Shown here piece by piece: positions 33,478 through 46,759 of a DNA stretch of 64,000 nt (positions are counted from its first letter, which is position 1; every line of letters starts with the position of its first letter). A model generated the notes under the pieces. The model was given only the letters and a program-made list of their open reading frames with translations, did no database searches and was not told where the DNA came from. The translations under genes and the position numbers were made by a program. Origin of the DNA: Todiramphus chloris collaris. Its lineage: Eukaryota > Chordata > Aves > Coraciiformes > Alcedinidae. The DNA lies in contig JANVCC010000106.1 of assembly GCA_025345505.1 (NCBI GenBank), positions 11,849,902 through 11,913,901 on the forward strand. Reading direction: 5' to 3'.

Positions 33478-35394
33478 GTCAGTGCACAGTTGTTTTTATC
33501 ATCAATATTTCAGGAACATATATAGGGACTTAATGTGGTACATTGCCATGTTTTCTCAAGTGGTAGATTTTGACAGTGCTGGTTGCTAAATGTCAAATAA
33601 GATTGTCAGAATCTAGTGCCAGAGAATTGAAATATCAGGTACTCTGTGTTGTGGTTAATGCAAATGAGAGCACATGGGCCAGATCGGCACTTTCAGTGTA
33701 GCTCTATGGGGCAATTTAATTTTTTTTCTGATTGTATTTCCTACCAGTACTTTTAACCTGGATTTCAACCACCATTGACAAATGACCAGGAAATCTACTC
33801 AAGTCTATTAGAAATGAAATATAATGTGCCTGAGAGAGTCTCCAAATTAATACTGAAAGGGCATGTTATTGATATTTGAAAGATGAATCACACAGTTTCT
33901 TCTTATCAAGTATGAAGTAGGAATTATATGTTTTGTCTTTTTTTCTTAACGCTTTCTTGAAATTAACATGGATAATTAGGGCAGGGAGGTAGCTGTTGGG
34001 TAAACTTGTAATTAATATTGTGCTGTTGGCTAATTTTTGGCAGTAATTAGTTTTTTACAGCTTTTTGAATATTAAGTAATGAATTATTTTACAGTGCTTT
34101 GTATGTCAGAGTTGAGAATGAGAATTGGATCCTCGGTGTAAGTTTATATCTGTTCATTAGCTAAGAATTTGGCAATGAAGTAAGTTTTTACTGTGGTTTT
34201 TTTTTTTTTTTTTAGTTTTGATTAATTCATATTTTATAGCAGAGGAAAAATGTCTGAAAAACTTCAACTAGATCATATAACAGTCTATTGACTAATAACA
34301 TATCTTCAGAATAAAACAATTGTTGCCCACAAACCCTCCTGTGGAATGAAGAACAAAAATAAGAGACTTTCTTGAACCCTGATTTGAATGGGATTAACAA
34401 TTTTTTCTTAGCACAAGACATAGATGTCAGCCATTGGAAGCTGGTACAAGGTTTATTTTCTCTGTTTCAATATTGCAAGTGATACATTTTTACTGGTAAA
34501 AATATGGATCCAGATGTCAGCCTCACTTGTCAGTTCTTGGGTGGGCCAGAGAGATCTCATCTGCCATTGGATACACAGGGTTAGGAGACTCTAATATCTC
34601 ATATGTGAAATATTTTCTAAATCCTAGAACTACTCAATTTTAAGATTATTTCTTTAATTTTTTTTAAGCATCAATTTCACTTTACTGGCTTAACATCCTT
34701 AATACCTGGTTCTGTCATGTGTCAAACTTACTGAAGCAGAAATTACCAACATTTCATAAGTTTTCAAGGTTTATTATTCTGCTACAAAATTGCTTTGACT
34801 GTAAGAATAAATGGAGGGAGAGAGGAAAAAAAATATTTTCAATGGTATGGATAGAAATATGAAATCAGCCTTTATCCAAAAAACAGAAGGTAAATGCATT
34901 TATAACATGTTACCTAAACTAGGTTTTACAGTAAAAGGTCACTTTGGGATTAAAGCAAGCCTAATCTAAAGAAAGTGTGTCTCTCCTTAATCATTTTGAG
35001 AAAAATGTGCTCTTCTCTACATACAAAAATCCCTGATATACTTGGACTGGTGCCATTGTTCAGTTTATATGAAAACCCAGTCTTAATTGTAACAGGTAGG
35101 CATGCAACAGCAAAAATTATTTTTGTAGTTTGAAGATTATATGCTCTCCTAGCAAGGCAGTATATAGAAAGAAAAAGAAGAAAAGCAAATAATTTGGAAA
35201 TGGGAAGGAGATTTATTACTTTTAGATATTCTGTTAGGCTCTTTGGCCTGGACATAGCATCTGAGACTCAAAAGGCTCTCTCCTTACCAGAGATCTCACA
35301 TACCTCTTCCACCTACAAATGTATGCATTTCTTTGGATGCAGGTAGAGGTATATTTGTATGGATTGCTTTTATTATTAAGTGCTCTACACTACA
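33478..35394. other. Probable intron downstream of the exon
   Basis: Starts with the gtcagt donor. AT-rich, with a poly-T run at about 34196-34215. No second exon seen. Confidence 0.5.
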
Positions 35395-35785
35395 TAGTAA
35401 CATAATACATGGAAAATAGTTCAAAGAGAGGTGACAAAAATTATAAAAGGATAGGAGAGTATGACGTATGAAGACAGGTCTCAGGAATGTGCTGTATACA
35501 GCCTTCCTAAGGAAATATAACTGACAAATACTTGAGAAGAAACAGGAGAGTAGGAGGAATTATTTAAGGTGGTCTATTAGTGACCAACAGGAAATAATGA
35601 CCCAATGCTAAACAAGGAATGCTTTCTAACAGAGAGATCAGTTAGTCAGTGTGAGTGCTTGGCTTCTTCAGGGTGTTCAAAGAGTTCACTAGATCAAACA
35701 CTTCAGTAACTTAGTTTAGCAGTCTTTTCTGAATGAGTTTGAAGGATGTCCTAGGTGATCCAGGGCATCCTTCTGAAGACACATC
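35395..35785 (+). mobile_element. Ancient CR1/L3-like LINE relic
   Basis: Highly decayed similarity to the 3' part of a LINE ORF2: 'caaagagaggtgacaaaaatt' with 'gagagtatgacgtatgaaga' corresponds to the conserved region ahead of the SLEKRR motif in CR1-type elements. A cluster near 35610-35650 (aatgctttctaacagagag) matches the later 'fails to open in frame' C-terminal region. No octamer tail and no open frame. Much older than the other CR1 copies here. Boundaries are approximate. Confidence 0.5.
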
Positions 35786-38686
35786 AGGAAATATTTGTTG
35801 TCTGAATAAATTCAGACTTTGTACATTTTGTATACAATGTATTTGAAGAGGAGGAAGAGATCTAATAGTTTAGTTTTTCCCAAGTTTCCAGTTACAGATG
35901 TGCAGTAACTGTTAGCTGTGGGGAGTATGTATTTTTTTTTCCTTCTTTACAGAACACACGCAGATTCTTCGGCATATGTATTTTATTGAGATTTTTCTTT
36001 AAAAGTGTAGGTGATATAGGTTGCTTTATTGACTTCAATCATCCTACTTTCCAGTATTATGACCTTTATTTTTGAAAACCAGTAAAATGGAGGCTGTAAC
36101 ACAGCTGCATGTGGTTATTGATTTGAAAAGAGAAGGAATTTTTTGCTTTACAAAACCTTTAACTGTTACCTGTTTTTTTGTCAGCTTCACTGAAGTGCAA
36201 AATGTTTCTGTTGAGGTGCATCTTTGAAAATGGTATAATTACTTGTGAGTTTATCTTGTCTGTTAGCTAGTAAACTTATTGCAATAAGGTGCCTAGTATA
36301 TGTGCATATCACTGCAGCATACCAGTGGAATGCAGAACTCTTGGCACGCTTAGTATAGTAAACAAGTTCTAAAAAAAAAAAAAATTAAGAATGAAAGAGA
36401 GCAGATTAATTGCATTAAAAATTAATGCTGAAACTTTGTATCATTATAGATACAGCTTAAATTGGAATTGAGGTAATTCAGATAACCCTACTGCAAACTT
36501 GCAGAGTAATACTAAGCTTGTTAAACAGTTGTAATTTATCTCTGCCCTGTTTATGTAGTCACCTCTGTGGCCCTACTGGAAAGCAAAGACTATTCTCTTT
36601 CTCTTCTACCCTAGTTCATGTTAAATATGCTGATGGGTTCTTTAAAAGAATATAGATATTCTGCTTTTTGGTTTAGGATTTTGGGATCATTTCATGCTGA
36701 TTTCTGGCCTTTCTTCATTTCTGGTCATTGAGGATGCTGAGTACTTTACTCCCAGAGTGCTCTCAGGTGACACTTGTGAACAATGCTCCAGACTTCTCTC
36801 TTTCCTTTCTGCAGTTGCTGACATGCCATTACTTGACTGGAGCTGCAAGAATTATTCATGGCATCTTGAACAGTATGCACACACAAGCAATTGTATAAAA
36901 TGTTTTTTCACAGGAAGCAGAGACCTTTACTTTTCAGAATGCAACAGGAAAAATGTTTAATACTAATTTCCTGACACTTAGCATTTCACATTGGCATACA
37001 CCTCTTTTTAATTTATGTTGCAAATGTTCAGCAATTTAGTCTATATCTTTGTTTTATATATGGTATATAAACATCTTGAAATATTGGTGAAAAACTTTCG
37101 GAAAAAAATATTATGACTACTCTGGTTTTAGAAGGCAATTTCTTTGTTTAAAGAGCTGGTAGTGATTTGTGAGTGCTGGTAACAGAACTGTAGAAATAAT
37201 ACATTCTTCTTTCAATAGTTCAAGTTAAATTATTATTTTTTCTAAATCTTCTTCTGGTTTTCTGTTTCTTCCTCCAAGCTAAAATCTTGTCTGCTATTGT
37301 TGACATTTGCAATACACAAAGAGTCTTTGTGCTTAAAGAGAATAACAATTATAATTAAAACCCAAGCAAACCTCATTAAAATGCTAAAACCCAAGTGAAA
37401 ATAAAGCCTCCTATTTCAGGACAAATTGGCTTAGAACCAAGTTTTTTTCCACTGGGACAAAAAAAAACCCCAAAACACAAACCCTCCCACATTTTGTTTC
37501 ACTATGATTAGTCCAAACTATGGAATCACTGTAAGAATATGTTTTGAGCAATCATTTACATATATTACATTATATATTTACATAGATTTGTATGCACTAT
37601 GAAAAGTAAAAAACGTAAATAATAATGTCATGAATAAATGACTTTATGAACTTCTTACAGAGCTTCATATGAATGACATTTCTTTTACTACTGCAGGTAT
37701 GTTTAAGTGACAATCATTTTAGAAGTCTTAATTTGCTCCACTAGTAATGTTGCATTAGATTTTGAACCTAAATGTTGAATTAATGAGAAACATGAGGCTT
37801 GCATCCAATTTTGTACATTTCTAGCAATAACAGCGGTTTTATGAGGCTTTGTGGGTCAACTGAGGAAAAAAAATTTGTAAATTGAATACATTGGCAAGAG
37901 TTACACAAAGTCCTTATGAGTCCAGAAAATGCTTTAGTATCAGTCTTATTAAGTCCCTCAATGTCAGTAATAACATGTCTGGTCTGAAGGAACTATATTT
38001 TTCAGCTGGTATTTTGAATCTGATGACTTGGCGTGTATGCATAGGAGATCATTTATTTTTGTAGTTCATTAAATCTGTATGTACAGGGACTGGGTGGTCC
38101 TCTTGCTCCAAATGCTTAATATTCAGTGTTCTCTTGAGTCCTTGTTTAATTGCAGGTGTTCTGTTGTTAAAACATAACTCAATTTCTAAAAGTTTTGTTG
38201 CTGTCCATAAGTAAGCATGTCAAAAGGAAACTGTGCCACATATGTGACTGACAAAATTGTTAAAATATTTTATATTAACTTTTAATGGTTTCATGAGCAT
38301 CATTTTTTTTTTAATATATTTTGAATTCATTAGTTTTTTCTTTTTCTTTCTTAATTTTCTCATGTATTATATTTTTATCTTTCCTCAATATCACTGTTAA
38401 AAATGGAAGCTGAATAGTATTGTGCAAGGTAAGCCTGCTCACCTGAGAGGGCCCTGAAAAAGCTGACATGCCTGAACAGTGGAAGGCGGTGGGGTGCTGA
38501 GACTGACATTAATGTCCTAGAAGCAGAAGCTGGTGTTACCATAGTTCTGTGTTAGGGTTCATGGTTTTCTCTTTCTTCAGTAGCCCCACTTTAATACAAT
38601 CATTTCCAGAAATAGCTCTCTGATAGATTTGACCTCAAGATGGGGAGAATCAAGCTGTCAGGAGAGGTTGTGTTTAAGGGGTGCTT
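35786..38686. other. Unannotated AT-rich DNA
   Basis: No supported gene. Has a poly-A run at about 36371-36384 and an A/C-rich patch at 37459-37492. The 88-codon frame at 36694-36960 (+) lies in apparently unique DNA but lacks splice signals at its ends and any recognisable domain. Confidence 0.45.
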
Positions 38687-38887
38687 TTTGGTTTTGTGTG
38701 GGGTTGTTTTGGTTTTGTGTGGGGTTGTTTTGGTTTTGTGGTTGGGTTTATTTTTTTGTGTGTGTGTGTGTTTTGGTTTGATTTTGCTGGGTTTTTTTTT
38801 GTGTGGTTGCTTTGTTTGGGTCTTTTTGTTTGTTTGGATTGTGGTTTTGGGTTTGTTTTGTTTTTTTGTTTTTTTTTTTTTTTTTAA
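38687..38887. repeat. G/T-rich low-complexity tract with internal repeats
   Basis: About 200 bases of G and T only or nearly so. A unit close to ggttttgtgtggggttgttt repeats about 2.5 times at 38690-38745, then (GT)n at 38757-38771, then mixed T runs ending in poly-T (38867-38886). Frames through it encode only F, V, W, G, C and L. Confidence 0.85.
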
Positions 38888-40799
38888 GGAAAATGCCTTA
38901 CTAATGAATTAGAAACATAAAAATTTTGTATTAGGCCACATGCAGTTCACCTCCTTCAGTACTGTCTTTAATAGCACCCAGTAGTGGCTTTTGCAAGATC
39001 TGAGACAGGATAACTATTTAGTGTGCACTAAAAAAACAAAGATACCAGAATAAATCACACCTCTACCTCCTGAATGTTGTTTTTTCCATATTATTTTACT
39101 TCAGATTGACTGATTCCTGGAATACTGTGTAGTTTGAAGTTACAGATATATACATATATGTATTTTTAGGGTAGTGGAATGTTAAATTAAATACTCTGAC
39201 ATTTCTGTGGTCATTATAATACCTAAATATATGTAAAATGTTTCTCTAAAATACTCCAAAACTGTAGATCATTATGTTATTCCCAGCAAGGATAATTTTC
39301 TGCAATTTAGGTATAATTTACCAGAAAGTGAAGATTACTAATTAATTATAGATGATTAATTTTAAAATATGCTCCGGCATTTGCATTTAATCACTATACC
39401 AGAGTTTGCCTATTGTAAGCACTAGCAGAAACAGTACAGGTATATGAGAAAATGTGTTTGCACAGAAAAAATATTGGCCATACAGAAGTCCTTTATCACC
39501 TTCCAGTTTTATATTTTTTTCATATAAATTCAGTTAATTTTTCAGCTTACTATGCTAAGACAGGTTGACTTCTAAGATCACAAAATACATACTGCAATTA
39601 TTGTATTTTCAGTTTTTGAACCTTCAACACCAGTGTGTACGTGCCTGACTTTTTCCATGGACATATCTATAAGTGTCTCTAAGCAGAAGGATTGACTTGG
39701 AGTATAGGGCTCTGCACATTCAGTCAATTATCTCTCCCCTAAAATGCACTTCTAGACCGGGTGTTCTGGATTAAGAAAAGCACTGAGTGATTTCATTAGT
39801 TGCTTCAGAGGTTATTGAAGGTGGCTATTTATCCTTAGAAGGGGTGAGTAATAATCGCTAATAATAATTTGCACCTGCTTTGCATCTTTTTACAGGAGAT
39901 TTTTAATCACTTTTATTAGGTGAAATAAAATTATATTTACCCAAGATTTATTTTTAGATTCAAACTAATTTGGAAAATTATTTAAGCATTCATTATTTGC
40001 TTGCAGCATACTGTATAGTGCTATGAGATAAAAGCTTGAGCAAGATTTACCTTGGTTTGAGATTAATCTGAAGCAAGGTGTCCTAGGACTGATACTCTCT
40101 TAAAGATATTTCTATGTTGGGCAGGCAGTGCACAAGCATAGCTGTGAAGGTTAGCGTTTTTCATTCAGCACTGCCCTGTGTGTAGTAGACAAGACTGTAT
40201 GTTATGCCCATTTGTTCACAGTTCAAAGTGTAGGGCTCCTAAAATATCTAAAATAGAGGCTCTGGAAATCGAAGGGAAGAAATATTTGGGAACCTTGGTC
40301 ATCAAGCACAAGCAGTTAGATATGGTTAAATTAAGCTTATAACTTGAGACAGTGTGGTAACTGTGCAACAAGATTGTCTTTTCCTCAGGCAAAGAGTGTT
40401 CTGTGTCAAATAAATAGAGCAGTATATCATCAACATAAAGCATGGTGTGTCAGTTCCTTCACTTACATTTGTACCTTGGAGGATGGAAATATATTAAAAA
40501 TTCACAAGGATTTAAGAGGTTTTTTCAAAAGAGAATATAGTTCTATGCTAATAATTATTTTTCCTACTGCTACTGTTAGTACTGATGGTGCTTTTATAAC
40601 TAGTATGCTTATTATACTTGAGTTTCTTATTATGATTTGGGATGTTGTTTTACTAGGTGTTGTATAATTGTGTCCCCAGAGAACTTAGAGCATGCAAGAG
40701 ATGACAGATATAAGCATCTGGGGAGTAAAAGTGATTGATGATGACTGTTGTTCAATGTCAGAAATAGCATCTTCATACCAGGATATTAAAAATTAGTAT
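38888..40799. other. Unannotated AT-rich DNA
   Basis: No gene or recent repeat recognised. Short runs of TATA-type dinucleotides near 39147-39160. Confidence 0.45.
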
Positions 40800-40916
40800 T
40801 TAAAAAGCAAACAAACAAAACCCCACAAAACAAAAACAAACAAAACCCCAAAACACACACACACACAAACAGCCCAAAAAAAGCTCAAACCACAAACAAC
40901 AACAAAAAAACCCAAA
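40800..40916. repeat. A/C-rich low-complexity tract
   Basis: The complement-type version of the G/T tracts: CAAA and CAAAA units, CCCC islands, and an ACACACACACAC run at about 40852-40867, ending in AACAACAAAAAAACCC. It is the longest A/C-oriented member outside the CR1 leader. Confidence 0.85.
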
Positions 40917-41113
40917 CAGATATAAAGGATTTTAAGATATTTATGGAAATTTTGTTATACCTAGAGGTACATGAAGAAGGAGAAAGAAGGTTGACACTAA
41001 GGCCAGAATATTAAAAGTCTGTCACAGGGTAGAACAAGACTCATCAGCATGTGAATGGTAGTGGAATTTTCACTACTTTGCTTGCTGGATGAAGTTAGTG
41101 TAAAGAGAGGAGG

Positions 41114-41547
41114 TGTGGTGTGTTGACCCTGGCACGGAACCAGGTCCCCACCAAGACCTTCTATCACTCCCCCCCAACCCCCTTCAGCACGTGGTTTATG
41201 ATAGGTAAGATGTAATTCTCTACTTCCCGTCCACAGGCGATGTCAGGCCAAGTCCAGGAAGCAGGGCTCCAGGAACACGCAGCAGCCACTTGGAGGACAA
41301 AGCAGAATGCCCCACCATCCTCCTCCTGCCCTCTCCCTTTATAGTTGAGTTGGCATCATATGGTATGGAATATCCCACTGGTCAGCTCAGGTTGGCTGTA
41401 TCTTCTCCCCCATCTTGTCCCCCCAGCCTCTGGTGCCATGTAAGCACTGGCAGTGATAACACGGGTGTGTTATCAACACCCTCCAGCTCCCAGTGCTGCA
41501 GCGTGAGGGCTGGGTGGGGAAAAGCAGCTCAGTCAGACCCACTACAG
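41114..41547 (-). mobile_element. Solo LTR of the ERVL-like family
   Basis: On the + strand TGTGGTGTGTTGACC at 41114 runs to CAGACCCACTACA at 41547, flanked by a perfect 5-bp duplication GGAGG (41109-41113 and 41548-41552). Length 434 bp. Closely similar to both provirus LTRs along its full length, except for a gap near 41190-41205 where they carry extra A-rich sequence. The - strand TATA box is kept (about 41344-41337); the CRE position reads TGGCATCA. No internal sequence follows. Confidence 0.93.
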
Positions 41548-43774
41548 GAGGTTACAGAGTGAATGGTTGTGGAACTCTCCTTGGGAACTTGGAAGAGTAG
41601 TGCAGAAAGTATCTCCTAGAGAGGCTGTCCTGAAGGAGTGGCATGGGAAGAAGCCCAGGAGAGAAGTGCTGAGAAAAGAAGGTTTATCAAGAAGATGTGA
41701 TCAGCTGTGCTAAAAACATCTGGAAAGTCAAAGAAAAGAGAGTATCAATTTTAGAATTTGACTAAGAAAAAGTGAATGTCAGTAGGAAGAATTTCAGTGA
41801 AGTGCAAATGTAGAAACCAGAATGAAGAGAGGTTAGACAAGGATGAGAAGAGATGGTTCAAGGCAATCCATGTGAACCGTGTGTTAAAAGGTCTGCTGGT
41901 AGAAGAGAGAGGGAGAATGGGGTGACAAGTATAAAGGCATGAAAGGTATGAGAAAGGAGGTGTCTAAAGTACTCTCAGGCCTAAGGAAAGTGATACAAGG
42001 TAACAAGAAACTCCTTTAAAAGGTACATAAAGAGATCTTCTAATTTTTATAATGGCAATTGTGTGGAAGATATCTTCAAAGGTACTAGGGACCTGAAAAC
42101 ATTACACAAGGAGTGCAGTTGCACAGGGAGTGAAGAGACAGGCTGGCAGTGGCAGCTCTTTCTTGTGGGCTGAGGCTTACACAAGTGTTTTGGATGGCCA
42201 GTGTGTGCTCTCCAGAGAAACAAATTAGCAGTTGGCTCTGTTTGTCTTTGCAGCTCTTATCAGATATGGAGTTTGCTTGGTGTGCTGTTCTTCAGCCATT
42301 GGAAAGCTGTATATCATTAGGCAGTAGAGATTTAACTCCCTGTTTTTGTTGTTGGCTCATCGGTTGTTTTGATGAAACAAACAACAATGTGCATAATTCC
42401 TTCAGATTAGTCTTATTGAGAAGGAAGACATTTTTCCATGTAAAAACATGGATCATTTCCTTTGCAGTGTGAGTGCTAAGGGAATCAAAGAAGCTCTGAC
42501 AATGTCCTTCCTCTGTGTGGCAGGTCATAAACTCTGTGTCTTAAGCACAATTTCTGATAGAATTTTAGTTTTCAGTAATGTCTTTCTATTGGAAAAATCT
42601 TCATGCTGAAATCTTCGTAGAAGGAAATATAATCAGTTTTCGGTACATGGATTTGCTGCTTTTACCATTATTTTTGCTCACTAGTTGTTCAGTGTTATGT
42701 TAAGACACATTTTCACAACTTTTTTCAAGGTTCACTTTTCAACGTTGATCTCCTTCTGTTGAGGCAGGTACCTAATGATTTCCCTACAGCATATAAAATG
42801 TGGAGTTAAAGGATTATTAGACCCCTTTTTTCCAGCTGGAGCATGGAGGTACAGAGAAAATAGGCAATTTACTGAGTTCATCTGAAATGGGGACTGAACT
42901 TCTAAATATCAAACTAAGAACTTGCCCAAGAGTCATCCTTTCATTTGATACTGCCAGGTATGTCTTTGCTATCATTGACTCCTAGTTGTTTTATTTGATA
43001 GAAATTATAGTCCTGTCATTACAGTGATCCTTTTGTCAGACATGCAGCCTTTAACCCATACACACTGTGAAATATTAAAACTCTCTTCAAATTGTTCATG
43101 TTGGCTTTAATTGCAGATAAATAATGCAGCTTGCACATAGTCTTACAGACTTTTTAAAGAGCTTCTCAGGTAACTTTAAAAATCTGTAATTTATATATTG
43201 AATTGAGTCCTTTCATTGTAATGGTATTATAGTTCGCTATAGACCATGCTCTGTGAACGAGATCATTTTGGCACTGACCCATCTATTCGATTTGAAGCAA
43301 TCAGATTTAAAAGCCTTGCACTTTATTAATGTGTGTGCAAATAGCGACTGGATTCTAAGGACACTCTTAAGAGTACCTTGAGTGATTGGTCTTAATATAT
43401 AATTCATATCTTGCTTCCAAGCTTCCAAAGGAAAAAAATCTCGTGAAAAATATTTTTATATAATATTGACAAGGGAAAAAACCCCAAGCTTTAAAGTATG
43501 ACAATTACTTTGGGTGTTTAAAGAAAGCATATAGACTTGAAAATATTACAAGTTTTCCAATGTTTTCCCATAAAATCATCAGAATATAAAGAATAGTTTG
43601 ACATGTACATCAGCACATAAAAAAAACCCCAAAACAAGACCACAAACCATAACACCATAGTGTTCATTTTCATGTACTAGTATTCAAGCTGTTTTAACAA
43701 TCTATGGCAATTCTGAATGTATCTTGATTTAAAGTCAGAACAATCTACCAAATACAGCACCTCAGCCTGGATAT
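41548..43774. other. Unannotated DNA
   Basis: 41.6-42.1 kb is unusually purine-rich (gaga/gaagaa patches) but matches nothing I recognise. The 107-codon frame at 42149-42472 has no splice signals or domain. Confidence 0.45.
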
Positions 43775-43860
43775 GTGGTGGACTTGGTAGAGCAGTGTTA
43801 ATGGTTGGACTTGATGATCTTAAAGGTCTTTTCCAACCTAGATGATTCTATGATTCTATA
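43775..43860 (+). mobile_element. CR1 LINE, 3' UTR stub
   Basis: Only the CR1 3' UTR and tail remain: 'gttggacttgatgatcttaa' and 'ggtcttttccaacctagatg', then gattctatgattctata. Extremely 5'-truncated copy. Confidence 0.85.
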
Positions 43861-44334
43861 TAATGAATACTTAATAAATGTATGCAGTTCAAGTCAGACT
43901 CATCCCTGATAGCTTGCATAACCAAGAGGCACTTTAACAATGGAAATGCCACCATGTAAATAAGATGGTTACATCATCCATGCCGAATGAGCACTTGAAG
44001 TGTCTGATTTGGAGACTGTGTGGCATGCAGGAGTGCTAAAAAGATATCGAAGACACAAAACTGTGATTAAAAGAGGACCTTAGGGTCTTGGTGCAAAGCT
44101 CTTTTAAATCTTTGGGAGTGTATGTCTGGGATTCTCACTGCCTACTTCATTAAGAGGCTGAAGTGTGAAACAGTCTGTGAACACCACAACTGAGCTTCAG
44201 GTAGTTTTCATACATGTAGGATCCTGTGCGTCAGGGCACCTCCTCTGCCAACAGCCAGAACACTCTCCATCTTCCTTTGTCAAAAAAAATTGTGTAATGT
44301 ATTAATCTGTATAGAATAGAGCTTTGTGTTTAGT

Positions 44335-44404
44335 GTTTTTTGGGGGGTTGTTTGTTTGTTTTATGGGTTTTTCTGTGTGTTTTTTGTGGTTTTTATTTTT
44401 TAAA
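44335..44404. repeat. G/T-rich tract
   Basis: TTTTTTGGGGGGTTG followed by TTTG units, a TGTGTG run and T runs. A further member of the series also seen at 0.1, 6.75, 8.3, 33.2 and 38.7 kb. Confidence 0.8.
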
Positions 44405-44775
44405 ATTTCTCTAAGAATTTAATAAAATGGTTTTCAGAAGGGTTCACACAGCTTAAACCAAGAGAATGTCAGGTTACTGGTTCGGATACTCATAACTTCA
44501 GTTTATATTTACACCTTCAACTTTTTTTCTCTTTCTCACTATGTTTGAATATGTTTGAATACTTTTTTGAAATGTAAGTCTGGATTTCAATAGAGTACTA
44601 TTTTCTGGAGTTAGGGATTACAAGCCTTTAAAATATTAGGCATATAGTTTTTAGAAAGAAATGTCTGCCCAAGTAGTTTTTATTCTATGTATCTACATAA
44701 AAAATAATTAATAGCTAATTACTTACTAGAGAAATTATTAATAGTTCTATTTAATGCCAGATGTTTGAGTAAAAT

Positions 44776-44845
44776 ATATATATGTGTATGTAATATATAT
44801 AGTGTATAAAAATATGTATGTACTTTATATATGCACACACACACA
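44776..44845. repeat. (TA)n / (CA)n microsatellite patch
   Basis: Imperfect tatatatatgtgtatg repeats, a second TA run, then gcacacacacacac at about 44833-44845. Confidence 0.75.
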
Positions 44846-46759
44846 ACTTGCTTTTTATACTATATGTAGTTCAGTTACTTAAAGAGAAATTTATGTGTTC
44901 AGAAATGTGCAAGAACAGAAAGTAAATGTTTGTGTTCTGTGCAGCAGGAAAAGGAAAATAAAGATGCTGGAGCAGAAATTAACCAAAGAGTGAAAGTTCA
45001 TCAGAGTTATTTTGTTTCAGCTCATTGAGAATATCCACGTTTCTGATGTGCTCCACTGATATTTGCAAACAGTGTCAACATCTTTTATCATAAACTAGGT
45101 GGAGAACTGTATCTTTAAGAGCCTGTTGGACTTGGTTATTATTTCATGCAGGGGACTTAGAATACTGACAAAGTGGGATGGAGACAATGTAGAAAATCCA
45201 ATTCACTTGAGCTTGTTGGCACCACATTTTCTGTAATTGGTGAAGACACAAAGAGTAAAATGAAAAAAGGTCAAAGCCTGAATACAAGAGTGGGCAAGGA
45301 AAAGCTGCCCCAGTGCTAGCATCCTTGCAAAGCATAGAAGTCTCTTGAGGAATGTGAGTAATGCTACAGTATGAGTGATTGTGAGGCATTATTCCCAAAA
45401 CACTCCATAATTTAATGGTGACTTGTACAGAAGCTGTTATGTGTGATTTCTAAAGTAAATTTGTGGAATGTTGCAATCACAGATGAAAAGGAAAAAGAAA
45501 GCTAAATGAAATGTCTGAGTGGAAGTTTTTACATTAAAAAAACTGTAAATAACCTGAGGCTGAAGACTTGGGTTTGCCATTTTGAGGGTCGTCTTCCTGG
45601 TGTCCGCAAAAGAAAGGCCTAGCTGGCTACTTCTATTTAGTGGTAATAAGAATGGGAAAGGGAACTGAAAGATCAATAGTCTTTTCAATAGAAAAGTTGT
45701 GAGAATGTTTATATCAACCTGACTATACTGGACAGCCTGCATTGCTACTGGCAATTGCTAATGGCCTTATATGACAGGATTGTAACAGTCACACTGATGA
45801 TCCCAGAACATGGTGTACATAATCTTTATCTCTATTGTGGATTTTTTTTTTTTTTAATGAAACATAGGTTTTCCAGCCAGAGAATTTATGTCTTGTTCTC
45901 TTTATTTCAATCCCTTTTCAAATGCTTCCTTTGTGACAAATCTAATTCACTGCTTGTGACAACTAGATTAAGAGGTTGAGATCCTAAAAGTAAATAATAG
46001 TGGTGCTGATGTTAAAATGAGCTACATAGGCACTTAAGTGAGATATGTTCACACTGTCACAATTGCTAATCTAATATTAGAATGTAAGTATACATATAAA
46101 TCTTTACATGGAGGTAATGATCCAGTTAAAGAATTGCCATATCAAGGTGCTTTCCTTATGTATAAAGCTGAAATTAATCCTTTTCACTTTGAAGAAAAAT
46201 TGGAAAAACCCCACAATTATCTCCCTGAACTACTGTAGCTTTCATGTAGGCTGCTGTAATTAAAAGTAAATACTTAGGTCACATCTCTTCTACCACATCA
46301 CTGGAGCTATGAACACTGTCAGTGGCCTTGAGTAAACAGTTAAATCAAGATGCTAGTGGGCTGCTCTGCAGTATAATGGCACCTGCCAATTTCCCACTCA
46401 ACTCACTGATACTGACTTGCAAATGAATCTGCCTGTTTGTTTACTGGAATGGCCATTTCTTCATCAAAGTGTTCCAGCCAAGATGCAGCAACTTTACAAG
46501 GGCTCTGGATTTAAGTGGTTATCAGTATCACTTGCTTTTGGAAGGATCAGGAAAAATAGCAATGGAGACTTGTAAAAATAAAAAAAGACAACCTAATTGA
46601 CCAAAGAAACAAACAAAAAAATGTGAGTTAGAGAAGTACTTTGGAACTGATGTATTAAAAACAACTCAATAAAGAATAAGAATGTAGCAATGTTTCAACT
46701 GTGTTGTAATAAAGATAATGACAATCTTATCTTTATTGCAGGTTATCTTTATTACAGGT

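Larger units (their letters stand above)
43861..46759. other. Unannotated AT-rich DNA with simple repeats
   Basis: No gene recognised. Includes a G/T tract at 44335-44404 and an alternating (TA)n/(CA)n patch at 44776-44845. Confidence 0.45.

Noticed and set aside
36694..36960. 88-codon + strand frame as a possible exon or small gene
   Set aside because: No acceptor or donor at fitting positions, no start context of note and no known motif.
38687..38887. Telomere-like or G-quadruplex array
   Set aside because: Units are not TTAGGG and the GGGG runs are too few and too irregular to claim either.
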